A stretch of 5,627 nucleotides of DNA, taken from positions 1 to 5,627 of the forward strand of contig JAJWXI010000114.1 of NCBI GenBank assembly GCA_021641225.1, written 5' to 3'. The position numbers were made by a program, and so were the translations under genes. Numbering within the stretch: position 1 is the stretch's first letter; the number at the start of each line of letters is the position of its first letter. Under the pieces are notes generated by a model. It did not search any database and had not been told where the DNA came from. It saw only the letters and a list, made by a program, of their open reading frames with translations. Source of the stretch: Collinsella aerofaciens (GTDB taxonomy: Bacteria > Actinomycetota > Coriobacteriia > Coriobacteriales > Coriobacteriaceae). Shown here one piece after another: positions 1 to 5,389 of this stretch.

Positions 1-639
1 ACCGGCCACGACGGCACCGGCGGGGACGTCCTCGACGCACACGGCGCCGGCGGCAACGACAGCGCCCTTGCCTACGTGCACGCCCTCCAGAACCACGGCG
101 TTGGCGCCGATCATGACATCGTCCTCGATGATGACGGGCGTGGCGCTGGCGGGCTCCACAACGCCTGCCAGCACGGTGCCGGCGCCGATATGGCAGTTCT
201 TGCCCACGGTGGCGCGGCCGCCCAGCACGGCGCCCATATCGATCATGGAACCCTCGCCGATAACGGAGCCGATGTTGATGATGGCGCCCATCATGATGAC
301 GGCACAGTCGCCAATCTCGACGCGGTCGCGGATGATCGCGCCCGGCTCGATGCGGGCGTTGATGCCCTTAAGGTCGAGCATGGGCACGGCGGAGTTGCGG
401 CAGTCGTTCTCTACGTCGTAGTAATCGATGGAATCAGCATTGGCGTCCAGGATTGCCTTGAGCTCATCCCAGTCACCAAAGACGGTCTTGCCACGACGAC
501 CGCCGTAGACGTGTGCGTCGCCCCAGGCAACCTTCATGCCGGGCTTCTCGCGTACGTACAGCTTGACAGGCGTCTTTTTGGGCGCGGTGGCGATGTAGTT
601 GATAATCTCCTGGGCATCCATCTCGGCTGCGTTACTCAT
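1..639 (-). CDS. dapH: 2,3,4,5-tetrahydropyridine-2,6-dicarboxylate N-acetyltransferase, C-terminus cut by window edge
   Basis: This cytoplasmic enzyme transfers acetyl from acetyl-CoA to tetrahydrodipicolinate in the acetylase branch of DAP/lysine synthesis. 213 codons are visible. The family, such as B. subtilis DapH (YkuQ), is about 236 residues, so roughly the last 20 lie beyond position 1. The N-terminal part (about 1-75) has the family opening with EIINYIATAPKKTPVKLYV. It is followed by VENDCRNSAVPMLDLKGI (77-93) and ARIEPGAIIRD (95-105). A left-handed beta-helix of hexapeptide repeats then runs from about 97 to the edge (EIGDCAVIMMGA, GEGSMIDMGAVLGGRATVGKN, VIIEDDVMIGANAVVLEGV). The DapH-specific block resembles the acetyltransferase rather than the succinyltransferase DapD. 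The ATG start is preceded by AAAGGAG (649-655) with a 9-base spacer. It lies 39 bases after dapB in the same operon, so it should share the lysine riboswitch control upstream of lysA. Confidence 0.95.
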   Translation of the reverse strand, partial: MSNAAEMDAQEIINYIATAPKKTPVKLYVREKPGMKVAWGDAHVYGGRRGKTVFGDWDELKAILDANADSIDYYDVENDCRNSAVPMLDLKGINARIEPGAIIRDRVEIGDCAVIMMGAIINIGSVIGEGSMIDMGAVLGGRATVGKNCHIGAGTVLAGVVEPASATPVIIEDDVMIGANAVVLEGVHVGKGAVVAAGAVCVEDVPAGAVVAG

Positions 640-678
640 ATGCTGTTTCTCCTTTGCGTGGATCCGGTTGATACCTGG

Positions 679-1419
679 TTAGGCGAACATGACCTGGTCG
701 AACGTATAGAAGCCGTGCTCGCGGGTGACGAGCTTCTGCGCGGCTGCCAGGGCGCCGTTGACGAAGATCTGACGGCTCGTGGCGCGATGCGTGAGCGTGA
801 CTTCTTCGTCCTGGCCAAAGAAACTCACTTCGTGCACGCCGGCGACAGAGCCACCGCGCAGCGAGTGCATGCCGATCTCCTTGGGGTCGCGCGCTCCGCA
901 CATGCCCTCGCGGCCATAGACAGGGTGGTAGCCTACCTCGGGCTCAGCTTCGACGACGGCATCGAGCAGTAGCTTGGCAGTGCCGCTGGGGGCGTCGACC
1001 TTTTGGTTATGGTGCGTCTCGACGATTTCGCAGTCAAAGCCGGGCAGCTCGCGTGTGGCCTGTGCTACCAGATGACGCAGGGCTGCGATACCGATGGAGT
1101 AATTGCCGGAGTGCATGACGCGGGCGTTCTGACCCAGCTCGCGCAGGCGATCCATCTGATCGGGTGTGTAGCCCGTGGTGCCCGAGACCAACGCGGCGCC
1201 CGTGCGCTCGACATAGGCGACGACGGCGTCGAAGGTCACGACGTTCGAGAAGTCGATGATGACGTCGGCTGCCGGGGCGCTCTTGAGCTCGGACAAGTCG
1301 AAGCCGATCTGGGCGACGATATCAAAAACGGGCTCTCCAGCGGCGCCGACAACGCCCTCGGCGGTGGTGCGGATGAGCGAGCCCATACGGCCCGTTCCCA
1401 TAATGACGGTCTTAATCAA
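679..1419 (-). CDS. dapB: 4-hydroxy-tetrahydrodipicolinate reductase
   Basis: DapB reduces hydroxy-tetrahydrodipicolinate, the product of DapA, to tetrahydrodipicolinate using NAD(P)H in the cytoplasm. The 246-residue protein has normal family length. The Rossmann nucleotide-binding loop GTGRMG is at 8-13 and VSGTTG at 78-83. The signature ETHHNQKVDAPSGTAK spans 134-149: His136/His137 and Lys140 match the catalytic His and Lys of the family, and SGT matches the substrate carboxylate site. The start is TTG at 1419-1417, overlapping the dapA stop by 8 bases. TTG was chosen because the next ATG (residue 6) would remove the first beta strand before GTGRMG. GGGAG lies 9 bases upstream inside the dapA end. 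The overlap and rare start suggest translational coupling to dapA. dapH follows 39 bases downstream. Confidence 0.96.
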   Translation of the reverse strand: MIKTVIMGTGRMGSLIRTTAEGVVGAAGEPVFDIVAQIGFDLSELKSAPAADVIIDFSNVVTFDAVVAYVERTGAALVSGTTGYTPDQMDRLRELGQNARVMHSGNYSIGIAALRHLVAQATRELPGFDCEIVETHHNQKVDAPSGTAKLLLDAVVEAEPEVGYHPVYGREGMCGARDPKEIGMHSLRGGSVAGVHEVSFFGQDEEVTLTHRATSRQIFVNGALAAAQKLVTREHGFYTFDQVMFA

Positions 1420-2302
1420 GCAGACCAGCTCCCTTCAGAGCATCGGTAAGTTCAGCGCGTGTGTCGTTGGCCATGGGGCACAGCGGCATGCGGTAGTTTG
1501 CCTCGATCATACCCATCTGAGCGAGCGCTTCCTTGACGGGGATGGGGTTGACCTCGCTAAAGAGGGCGTTGATGAGCGGCTGACCGGCAATCTGGATATC
1601 GCGGGCGCGCTCCACGTCGCCGTCCAGATAAGCGCGGCACATATCGTGCACGAGCTGCGGCTGAACATCGGCCCACACGCTGATGGTGCCCGAGGCGCCC
1701 AGGCTCATGAGCGGCACGGTGAGGGCGTCCTCGCCCGAGTACATGCGGAAGTCGTCGGACAGCAGGTGGGCGATCTTGGCCGCGTAGGAGACGTTGCCCG
1801 AGGCTTCCTTAATACCCATGATGTTGGGGTGCGCGGCCAAACGCTCTACGTTGCGCTCGCTGATGCCGCAGCCGCAGCGGCCGGGGATGTTGTACAGGAT
1901 GCAGGGGATGTCCACCGCATCGGCGACGGTCTTGAAGTGCTGGTAGATGCCCTCTTCATTAGACTTGTTGTAGTAGGGGGTAATGAGCAGCAGGCCGTCG
2001 GCGCCCAGGCCTTGGTAGGTGAGCGACTTGGTGAGCATGGTTTGCGTGGAGTTGGAGCCCGAGCCGGCGATGACGGGGACGCGTCCTGCAACATGCTTGA
2101 CCACGGCGGCGACAACGGAGTTGTCCTCGTCATCGGTCATCGTGGCGCTCTCGCCGGTGGTGCCCAGGGTGAGGATGGCGTCGGTGCCGTTTTGCAGGTG
2201 GAAATCGATAAGGCGCTCGAGTGCGTCAAAGTCGACGCTGCCGTCCTTTTTAAACGGCGTGACGAGGGCGACGATTGAGCCCTCGAGGTTGCGGATATCC
2301 AT
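1412..2302 (-). CDS. dapA: 4-hydroxy-tetrahydrodipicolinate synthase, possible separate product from internal start
   Basis: DapA condenses pyruvate with aspartate semialdehyde, the first committed step of the DAP branch. From the internal ATG at 2302 the product is 296 residues, the normal length for free-standing DapA. The aldolase TIM barrel is complete: LGTTGE (46-51), the PYYNK tyrosine Y111, catalytic Tyr137 in LYNIPGR, Arg142, and Schiff-base Lys165 in GIKEASGN. All match the E. coli enzyme's Thr, Tyr, Tyr, Arg and Lys set. A strong AAGGAG (2309-2314) sits 6 bases before this ATG, better than the site before lysA. This indicates that DapA is made separately, either instead of or in addition to the LysA-DapA fusion (residues 474-769 of the long frame). 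It ends with TAA overlapping the dapB start. Confidence 0.85.
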   Translation of the reverse strand: MDIRNLEGSIVALVTPFKKDGSVDFDALERLIDFHLQNGTDAILTLGTTGESATMTDDEDNSVVAAVVKHVAGRVPVIAGSGSNSTQTMLTKSLTYQGLGADGLLLITPYYNKSNEEGIYQHFKTVADAVDIPCILYNIPGRCGCGISERNVERLAAHPNIMGIKEASGNVSYAAKIAHLLSDDFRMYSGEDALTVPLMSLGASGTISVWADVQPQLVHDMCRAYLDGDVERARDIQIAGQPLINALFSEVNPIPVKEALAQMGMIEANYRMPLCPMANDTRAELTDALKGAGLLD

Positions 2303-3721
2303 GTTCTTCTCCTTCGCTTCCGCGATCTGGATGCGCTTATTCCATTGGGCGGCGACGGCCAGGCGCTCGTCCTGGGCGCGACGGCGGGCGCTTTCGGCGC
2401 GCGACTTGGCCAGCAACTCACGGCCGCACGGCAGCACGTCGAGCGTGGCAAAGTAATCGACCGGGCGCTCGGCGCGTCGGATGAGGTCGGCCGAGCCATC
2501 GGGGCGCAGCAGGACCTCGGCGGAGCGCAGGCGTCCGTTGTAGTTGTAGCCCATGGAGTAGCCATGCGCGCCGGTATCGTGGATCACAAGCAGGTCGCCC
2601 ATGTCGATATGCGGCAGCGAGCGGTCGATGGCGAACTTATCGTTGTTCTCGCACAAGTTGCCCGTGATGTCATACGTGTTCGTGACCGGTGCTGCGGTCT
2701 TGTCGGCGCCACCCGGCTGTCCCATCACCGTAATGTGGTGGTAGGCACCATACATAGCGGGACGAATGAGGTCGACGGCGCTTGCGTCCACGCCGATATA
2801 GTCCTTGTAGATCTGCTTTTCGTGGATGGCCTTGGTCACCAGGCAGCCGTAGGGGCCCATCATAAAGCGACCCATCTCGGTGCAAATCGCCACATCGCCC
2901 ATGCCGGCGGGAACCAGGATCTCGTCGTATGCCGCGTGCACCCCCTCGCCGATGGCGTGAATGTCGTTGGCCTGCTGCTCGGGCAGATAGGGGATGCCGA
3001 TGCCGCCGGACAGATTGATGAAGGCGACGTGTGCGCCGGTCTCGCGCTCCAGGCGCACGGCAAGCTCAAAGAGGATGCGCGCAAGCTTGGGGTAGTAGTC
3101 GTTGGTGACGGTGTTGCTGGCAAGGAATGCGTGGATACCAAAGTCCTCGGCACCCTTGGCCTTGAGCGTGCGGAAGGCCTCGAAGAGCTGCTCGGTGGTC
3201 ATGCCGTACTTGGAGTCGCCGGGGTTATCCATGATGCCATTGGAGAGCTGGAACAGGCCACCCGGATTAAAGCGGCAGCTGACCGTCTTGGGGATGGGCC
3301 CCGCAACGCGCTCAAAGAACTCAATGTGGCTGATGTCATCAAAGTTGACGATGGCGCCCAGCTTGTCGGCGAGCTCAAAGTCGGCCGCCGGCGTGTCGTT
3401 GGACGAGAACATGATGTCGTGTCCCGTGATGCCCAGCGAGCGGGCGATCATGAGCTCGGTATAGCTCGAGCAATCGCAGCCGCAGCCGTATTCGTTGAGA
3501 ATGGAGATGAGCGCCGGGTTGGGGTTGGCCTTGACGGCAAAGTATTCCTTAAAGCCCGGGTTCCATGCAAAGGCGTCGCGCACTTCTTGCATGTTGCGGC
3601 GGATGCCCGCCTCGTCGTATAGATGAAACGGCGTGGGGAACTGCTCGACGATATGCTCGAGCGTCTCCTTGTCCACAAACGGCTGCTTGGCCGCATATGC
3701 CTCGTTGGGGGTCAATGCCAT
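1412..3721 (-). CDS. lysA-dapA: Diaminopimelate decarboxylase fused in frame to 4-hydroxy-tetrahydrodipicolinate synthase (LysA-DapA)
   Basis: One uninterrupted 769-codon frame carries two enzymes of the lysine pathway. Residues 1 to about 430 are a fold-type III PLP decarboxylase that converts meso-DAP to L-lysine. It has AVKANPNP with the PLP lysine K64, a glycine-rich LSGGIGIPY (238-245), EMGR (282-285), RPAMYGAYHHI (320-330), the active-site Cys357 in LCENND and DTGAHGYSMGYNYNGRLR (382-399). It belongs to a divergent LysA subgroup, because HAFLASN (197-203) replaces the usual HxHIGS and GAH replaces GAY. Residues about 431-473 are a charged linker rich in Arg, Lys, Glu and Ala. Residues 474-769 are complete DapA. 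The ATG at 3721 is fixed by an in-frame TAG six codons upstream. A weak GAGG (3732-3735) lies 10 bases before it. This is the first gene behind the lysine riboswitch. Alternatives are a true bifunctional protein, two products from one frame, or a sequencing error that removed the lysA stop. Confidence 0.9.
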   Translation of the reverse strand: MALTPNEAYAAKQPFVDKETLEHIVEQFPTPFHLYDEAGIRRNMQEVRDAFAWNPGFKEYFAVKANPNPALISILNEYGCGCDCSSYTELMIARSLGITGHDIMFSSNDTPAADFELADKLGAIVNFDDISHIEFFERVAGPIPKTVSCRFNPGGLFQLSNGIMDNPGDSKYGMTTEQLFEAFRTLKAKGAEDFGIHAFLASNTVTNDYYPKLARILFELAVRLERETGAHVAFINLSGGIGIPYLPEQQANDIHAIGEGVHAAYDEILVPAGMGDVAICTEMGRFMMGPYGCLVTKAIHEKQIYKDYIGVDASAVDLIRPAMYGAYHHITVMGQPGGADKTAAPVTNTYDITGNLCENNDKFAIDRSLPHIDMGDLLVIHDTGAHGYSMGYNYNGRLRSAEVLLRPDGSADLIRRAERPVDYFATLDVLPCGRELLAKSRAESARRRAQDERLAVAAQWNKRIQIAEAKEKNMDIRNLEGSIVALVTPFKKDGSVDFDALERLIDFHLQNGTDAILTLGTTGESATMTDDEDNSVVAAVVKHVAGRVPVIAGSGSNSTQTMLTKSLTYQGLGADGLLLITPYYNKSNEEGIYQHFKTVADAVDIPCILYNIPGRCGCGISERNVERLAAHPNIMGIKEASGNVSYAAKIAHLLSDDFRMYSGEDALTVPLMSLGASGTISVWADVQPQLVHDMCRAYLDGDVERARDIQIAGQPLINALFSEVNPIPVKEALAQMGMIEANYRMPLCPMANDTRAELTDALKGAGLLD
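2303..2314 (-). promoter_or_regulatory. Internal ribosome binding site for dapA within the lysA-dapA frame
   Basis: On the minus strand AAGGAG (2314-2309) is followed by a 6-base spacer AAGAAC and an ATG at 2302. It lies inside an open frame that reads through from lysA. The motif and spacing are near ideal, and the ATG matches the natural N-terminus of DapA (MDIRNLEGSIVALVTPF). It therefore probably starts translation of a free DapA. Confidence 0.75.
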
Positions 3722-3731
3722 GTCCCGTAAA

Positions 3732-3799
3732 CCTCGCTATCCAGACGGCGCCATCTGCGCATCGAATCCGCATAGCGTGGACCCAATGTCCGGATAGCG
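3732..3799 (-). promoter_or_regulatory. Expression platform: stem that can hide the lysA ribosome binding site
   Basis: Downstream of the aptamer, CGCTATCCGGAC (3799-3788) pairs over 12 positions, one a G-U, with GTCTGGATAGCG (3746-3735). The last base of the 3' arm is the first G of the GAGG ribosome binding site (3735-3732) before the lysA ATG. No run of U follows any stem, so control looks translational rather than by termination. The segment CGGACA (3792-3787), the end of the 5' arm, can alternatively pair with TGTCTG (3819-3814). That segment includes the 3' strand of P1, which offers a switch: no lysine would free it to pair with the 5' arm. The alternative pairing is short and is an inference. 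Confidence 0.6.
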
Positions 3800-3815
3800 C
3801 TCCCGCATTGCTGCA

Positions 3816-3949
3816 GACAGTCCTGCGGGTGTTTCCCGCAGGCCCACCAGGCTGTTCGTGCCCGAAAAACCCAGTTCGGCGGGTTTCGCCTCCCCGCGGG
3901 GTCAAAGCCTGCCGGCTCGCCCGCGGCTCTTCGTGCCCGCGCCTCTATC
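3816..3949 (-). promoter_or_regulatory. Lysine riboswitch aptamer (L-box)
   Basis: On the minus strand the leader of lysA carries conserved lysine-aptamer elements in the right order. They are GATAGAGGCGCG (from 3949), then AAGAG, GGGGA, GCCGAA followed by CTGG, and finally GGACTGTC ending at 3816. GATAG (3949-3945) pairs with CTGTC (3820-3816) to close helix P1, as in the B. subtilis lysC leader (GAUAGAGGUGCG, AAGAG, GGGGA, GCCGAA, GGCUGUC). The helix just inside P1 on the 3' side is a perfect 8-bp stem with an AAACA loop (3842-3822). Another stem in between is GGTTTTTCG with CGAACAGCC. The position just upstream of lysine genes fits. The lysine-bound form is expected to stabilise P1 and lower operon expression. 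No covariance model was run. Confidence 0.9.
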
Positions 3950-3951
3950 AA

Positions 3952-3970
3952 GTGGTAACGACCCTACCAC
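3952..3970. promoter_or_regulatory. Operator-like inverted repeat over the lysA promoter -10
   Basis: GTGGTA (3952-3957) and TACCAC (3965-3970) form a perfect 6-bp inverted repeat with a 7-base spacer, spanning the -10 box and start of the minus-strand promoter. A further half-site, TTACCA (3979-3984), lies in the -35 region of the divergent promoters. It could bind a repressor, but no regulator gene is in view and chance is possible. Confidence 0.3.
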
Positions 3971-3989
3971 GTTGCACTTTACCAAACAA
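3961..3989 (-). promoter_or_regulatory. Promoter of the lysA-dapA-dapB-dapH operon
   Basis: On the minus strand TTGTTT (3989-3984) and TAGGGT (3966-3961) are separated by exactly 17 bases, a sigma-70/SigA type arrangement with a weak -10. Transcription would begin near 3954, just before the riboswitch aptamer starts at 3949. The good placement raises confidence despite the imperfect -10. Confidence 0.5.
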
Positions 3990-4006
3990 GAGTATTCGTA
4001 TATAAC
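3978..4006 (+). promoter_or_regulatory. Promoter of the divergent amidohydrolase gene
   Basis: TTTACC (3978-3983) and TATAAC (4001-4006) are 17 bases apart and match the sigma-70/SigA consensus at 4 of 6 and 5 of 6 positions. The start would be near 4013, giving a leader of about 87 bases before the ATG at 4100. Its -35 box directly abuts the -35 box of the opposing operon promoter (3984-3989). Confidence 0.55.
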
Positions 4007-4087
4007 GTTTAAAAAATGCAGGGATATGCTGGAAACATGTGTGCCACAATCCTGTATCACAATAAGTTGCAACAGGTGTGCCTCACG

Positions 4088-4093
4088 AAGGGA
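4088..4093 (+). promoter_or_regulatory. Ribosome binding site deciding the amidohydrolase start
   Basis: AAGGGA lies 6 bases before the ATG at 4100. The in-frame upstream ATGs at 4016 and 4037 have no comparable site and would add residues foreign to M20D enzymes; 4016 is also almost at the predicted transcription start. Confidence 0.7.
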
Positions 4094-4099
4094 TTCTCT

Positions 4100-5287
4100 A
4101 TGACCGAGCTCCAAGAACTCCGTCGCTATCGCCGCGATCTCCATCGCATTCCGGAGCTCGATTTCGATCTTCCGCAGACTATCGCCTATATCGAGGGCGT
4201 GTTGGCGCCGCTCGCTTGCGAGGTGACCCATCCGTGCCCCAGCTGCATCTGCGCTTTCTTCGACGCTGGCGTTGGTGCCGTGCATGCCACGGCGATTCGC
4301 GCCGATATGGATGCGCTGCCCATTGCCGAGGCAACGGGGGCAGCGTTCGCTTCGACCCATCCCGGCAAGATGCATGCTTGCGGCCACGATGGACACATGG
4401 CCATGGCGCTTGCGGCGGCAACCTTTGTCGACCGTACGATCTGTGAGCGGCCGGGCGCCATTAAGCGCAACGTGCTCTTTGTGTTTCAGCCGGCCGAGGA
4501 AACGATCGGTGGCGCCAAGACAGTTTGTGAGAGTGGGGTGTTTGAGCGCTACGGGGCGGACCGCATCTTCGGGTTCCACGTATGGCCCGACCTGCCTGCG
4601 AACACGTTGGCGAGCTGCTCCGGTCCGTTGCTGGCGCGTTCGAGTGAGACGCACATTCATATTCACGGAACGAGCATCCATATCGCTAAGACTTATGGCG
4701 TTCCGGTCGAGGAGTCGCACGATGCGGCGTTGGCGGCTGCCAAGTTCTTGGTTGCCGAGCGCGAGCTCATGGACGAGTTGGGTGCCGACGAGCCCTGCAT
4801 TGGTAAGTTCGGTCTGCTGCAGGCCGGCACCGTCTGCAATGCGGTGGCGGGGGAGGCCCATGTCGCCGGCAGCCTGCGCGTGTTTACGGACGATATGTTC
4901 GACCGCGCACGCGAAGGCGTGCGCCGCGTGCTGGACGAGGCTTGCGCCGCAACGGGCTGCACGTATGATCTCGACTTCGCCGAGGGCTATCCGCCGGTCG
5001 ATAACGACCCCGAGCTGTTCGCCCACATTGCGCCGGCTTTGTCCGAGCTGCAGCTGGTGGATGAGCCGCTATTGATTGCCGAGGATTTCGCGTTCTACCA
5101 GCGCCATCTGCCGGGCGTGTTCTTCTTGCTGGGCACGGGCGCGCCTGCCGGACAGGATAACCCGAGCGACGCCGAGGGCTGCCCCGCCTATGCCACCAGC
5201 GCCCTGCATACGGATACCATGCTCTTCGACGAGGAGATCCTGCTCAAAGGCCTCGATGTCTACAAACGATTGCTTTTGCTTGACTAA
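4100..5287 (+). CDS. M20D family amidohydrolase, probable N-acetyldiaminopimelate deacetylase
   Basis: This is a 395-residue zinc-type amidohydrolase of the M20D group (hippurate, IAA-amino acid and N-acetyl-DAP hydrolases), cytoplasmic with no signal peptide. The N-terminus LRRYRRDLHRIPELDF is typical. Metal and catalytic residues are present: IRADMDALP (67-74), HACGHDGHM (92-100, Cys94 and His96), PAEE (131-134), GFHVWP (158-163, His160), EDF (328-330) and ALHTDT (368-373, His370). The dimerisation-domain motif is GTSIHIAK (190-197) rather than the usual GGHAxxPH, although His194 is kept. The start at 4100 was chosen because AAGGGA (4088-4093) precedes it and the family N-terminus begins there, although the frame stays open back to 4016. 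DapH makes acetylated intermediates, so a deacetylase is needed. The divergent position beside the dap operon makes removal of acetyl from N-acetyl-LL-DAP the best guess. Another N-acyl amino acid substrate is possible. Confidence 0.85.
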   Translation: MTELQELRRYRRDLHRIPELDFDLPQTIAYIEGVLAPLACEVTHPCPSCICAFFDAGVGAVHATAIRADMDALPIAEATGAAFASTHPGKMHACGHDGHMAMALAAATFVDRTICERPGAIKRNVLFVFQPAEETIGGAKTVCESGVFERYGADRIFGFHVWPDLPANTLASCSGPLLARSSETHIHIHGTSIHIAKTYGVPVEESHDAALAAAKFLVAERELMDELGADEPCIGKFGLLQAGTVCNAVAGEAHVAGSLRVFTDDMFDRAREGVRRVLDEACAATGCTYDLDFAEGYPPVDNDPELFAHIAPALSELQLVDEPLLIAEDFAFYQRHLPGVFFLLGTGAPAGQDNPSDAEGCPAYATSALHTDTMLFDEEILLKGLDVYKRLLLLD

Positions 5288-5301
5288 GGCGTGAAGGATT
5301 A

Positions 5302-5325
5302 TTTGTTCTAGAAAACACGAACAAA
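5302..5325. repeat. Inverted repeat upstream of the toxin gene, possible HigA operator
   Basis: TTTGTTC (5302-5308) and GAACAAA (5319-5325) are perfect 7-bp arms with a 10-base spacer. They sit just upstream of the TATAAT at 5333, where a -35 box would be. No T run follows the right arm, so it is a poor terminator for the amidohydrolase gene. HigA-type antitoxins commonly bind such palindromes in their own promoter, so operator function is a reasonable inference. Confidence 0.4.
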
Positions 5326-5332
5326 CGTACGA

Positions 5333-5338
5333 TATAAT
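5333..5338 (+). promoter_or_regulatory. -10 box of the toxin-antitoxin promoter
   Basis: A perfect TATAAT lies in AT-rich DNA 51 bases before the toxin ATG. No good -35 box is found at 16-18 bases. The nearest TTG-type hexamer (5303-5308) is 24 bases away and part of the inverted repeat. Confidence 0.5.
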
Positions 5339-5365
5339 AGAGATGTAAGTCTATAGAAACGTTTG

Positions 5366-5378
5366 ACGTTACTAACGT
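5366..5378. repeat. Second inverted repeat in the toxin leader
   Basis: ACGTT (5366-5370) and AACGT (5374-5378) form a 5-bp inverted repeat with a 3-base centre, immediately before the toxin ribosome binding site. It could be an additional operator half-pair or a small hairpin affecting translation; it is short enough to be chance. Confidence 0.25.
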
Positions 5379-5389
5379 AAGGCGATACT

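Noticed and set aside
76..972. Plus-strand open frame opposite dapH and the dapB end
   Set aside because: It is rich in His/Asp/Ala/Gly repeats that mirror the hexapeptide-repeat codons of dapH, and it spans two real genes on the other strand.
1256..2278. Plus-strand open frame opposite dapA and the start of dapB
   Set aside because: It is antisense to intact DapA with its full catalytic set. It has no recognisable domain and no ribosome binding site.
2345..3622. Long plus-strand open frame (about 425 codons) opposite lysA
   Set aside because: It lies antisense to a gene with clear catalytic motifs. Its translation is low-complexity Ala/Gly/Val/Asp sequence with no family match, as expected from high-GC codon bias.
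3722..3850. Rho-independent terminator in the lysA leader
   Set aside because: The strong stems (3822-3842 and 3735-3799) are not followed by a U run. The first belongs to the riboswitch aptamer and the second to the ribosome-site stem.
3722..3960. T-box leader
   Set aside because: No T-box sequence or specifier/antiterminator arrangement is visible, whereas the L-box blocks are present in order.
3565..4005. Plus-strand small open frame across the riboswitch region
   Set aside because: It has no ribosome binding site, overlaps the lysA N-terminus in antisense and is Cys/Arg/Pro-rich, typical of a shadow frame.
3902..5026. Minus-strand open frame (about 374 codons) opposite the amidohydrolase
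   Set aside because: It would cover the riboswitch and divergent promoter region and is antisense to a well-matched M20D enzyme. No family resemblance was seen.
5302..5325. Terminator for the amidohydrolase gene
   Set aside because: The stem is A/T-rich with a 10-base loop and no following T tract, and it sits directly upstream of a TATAAT box.
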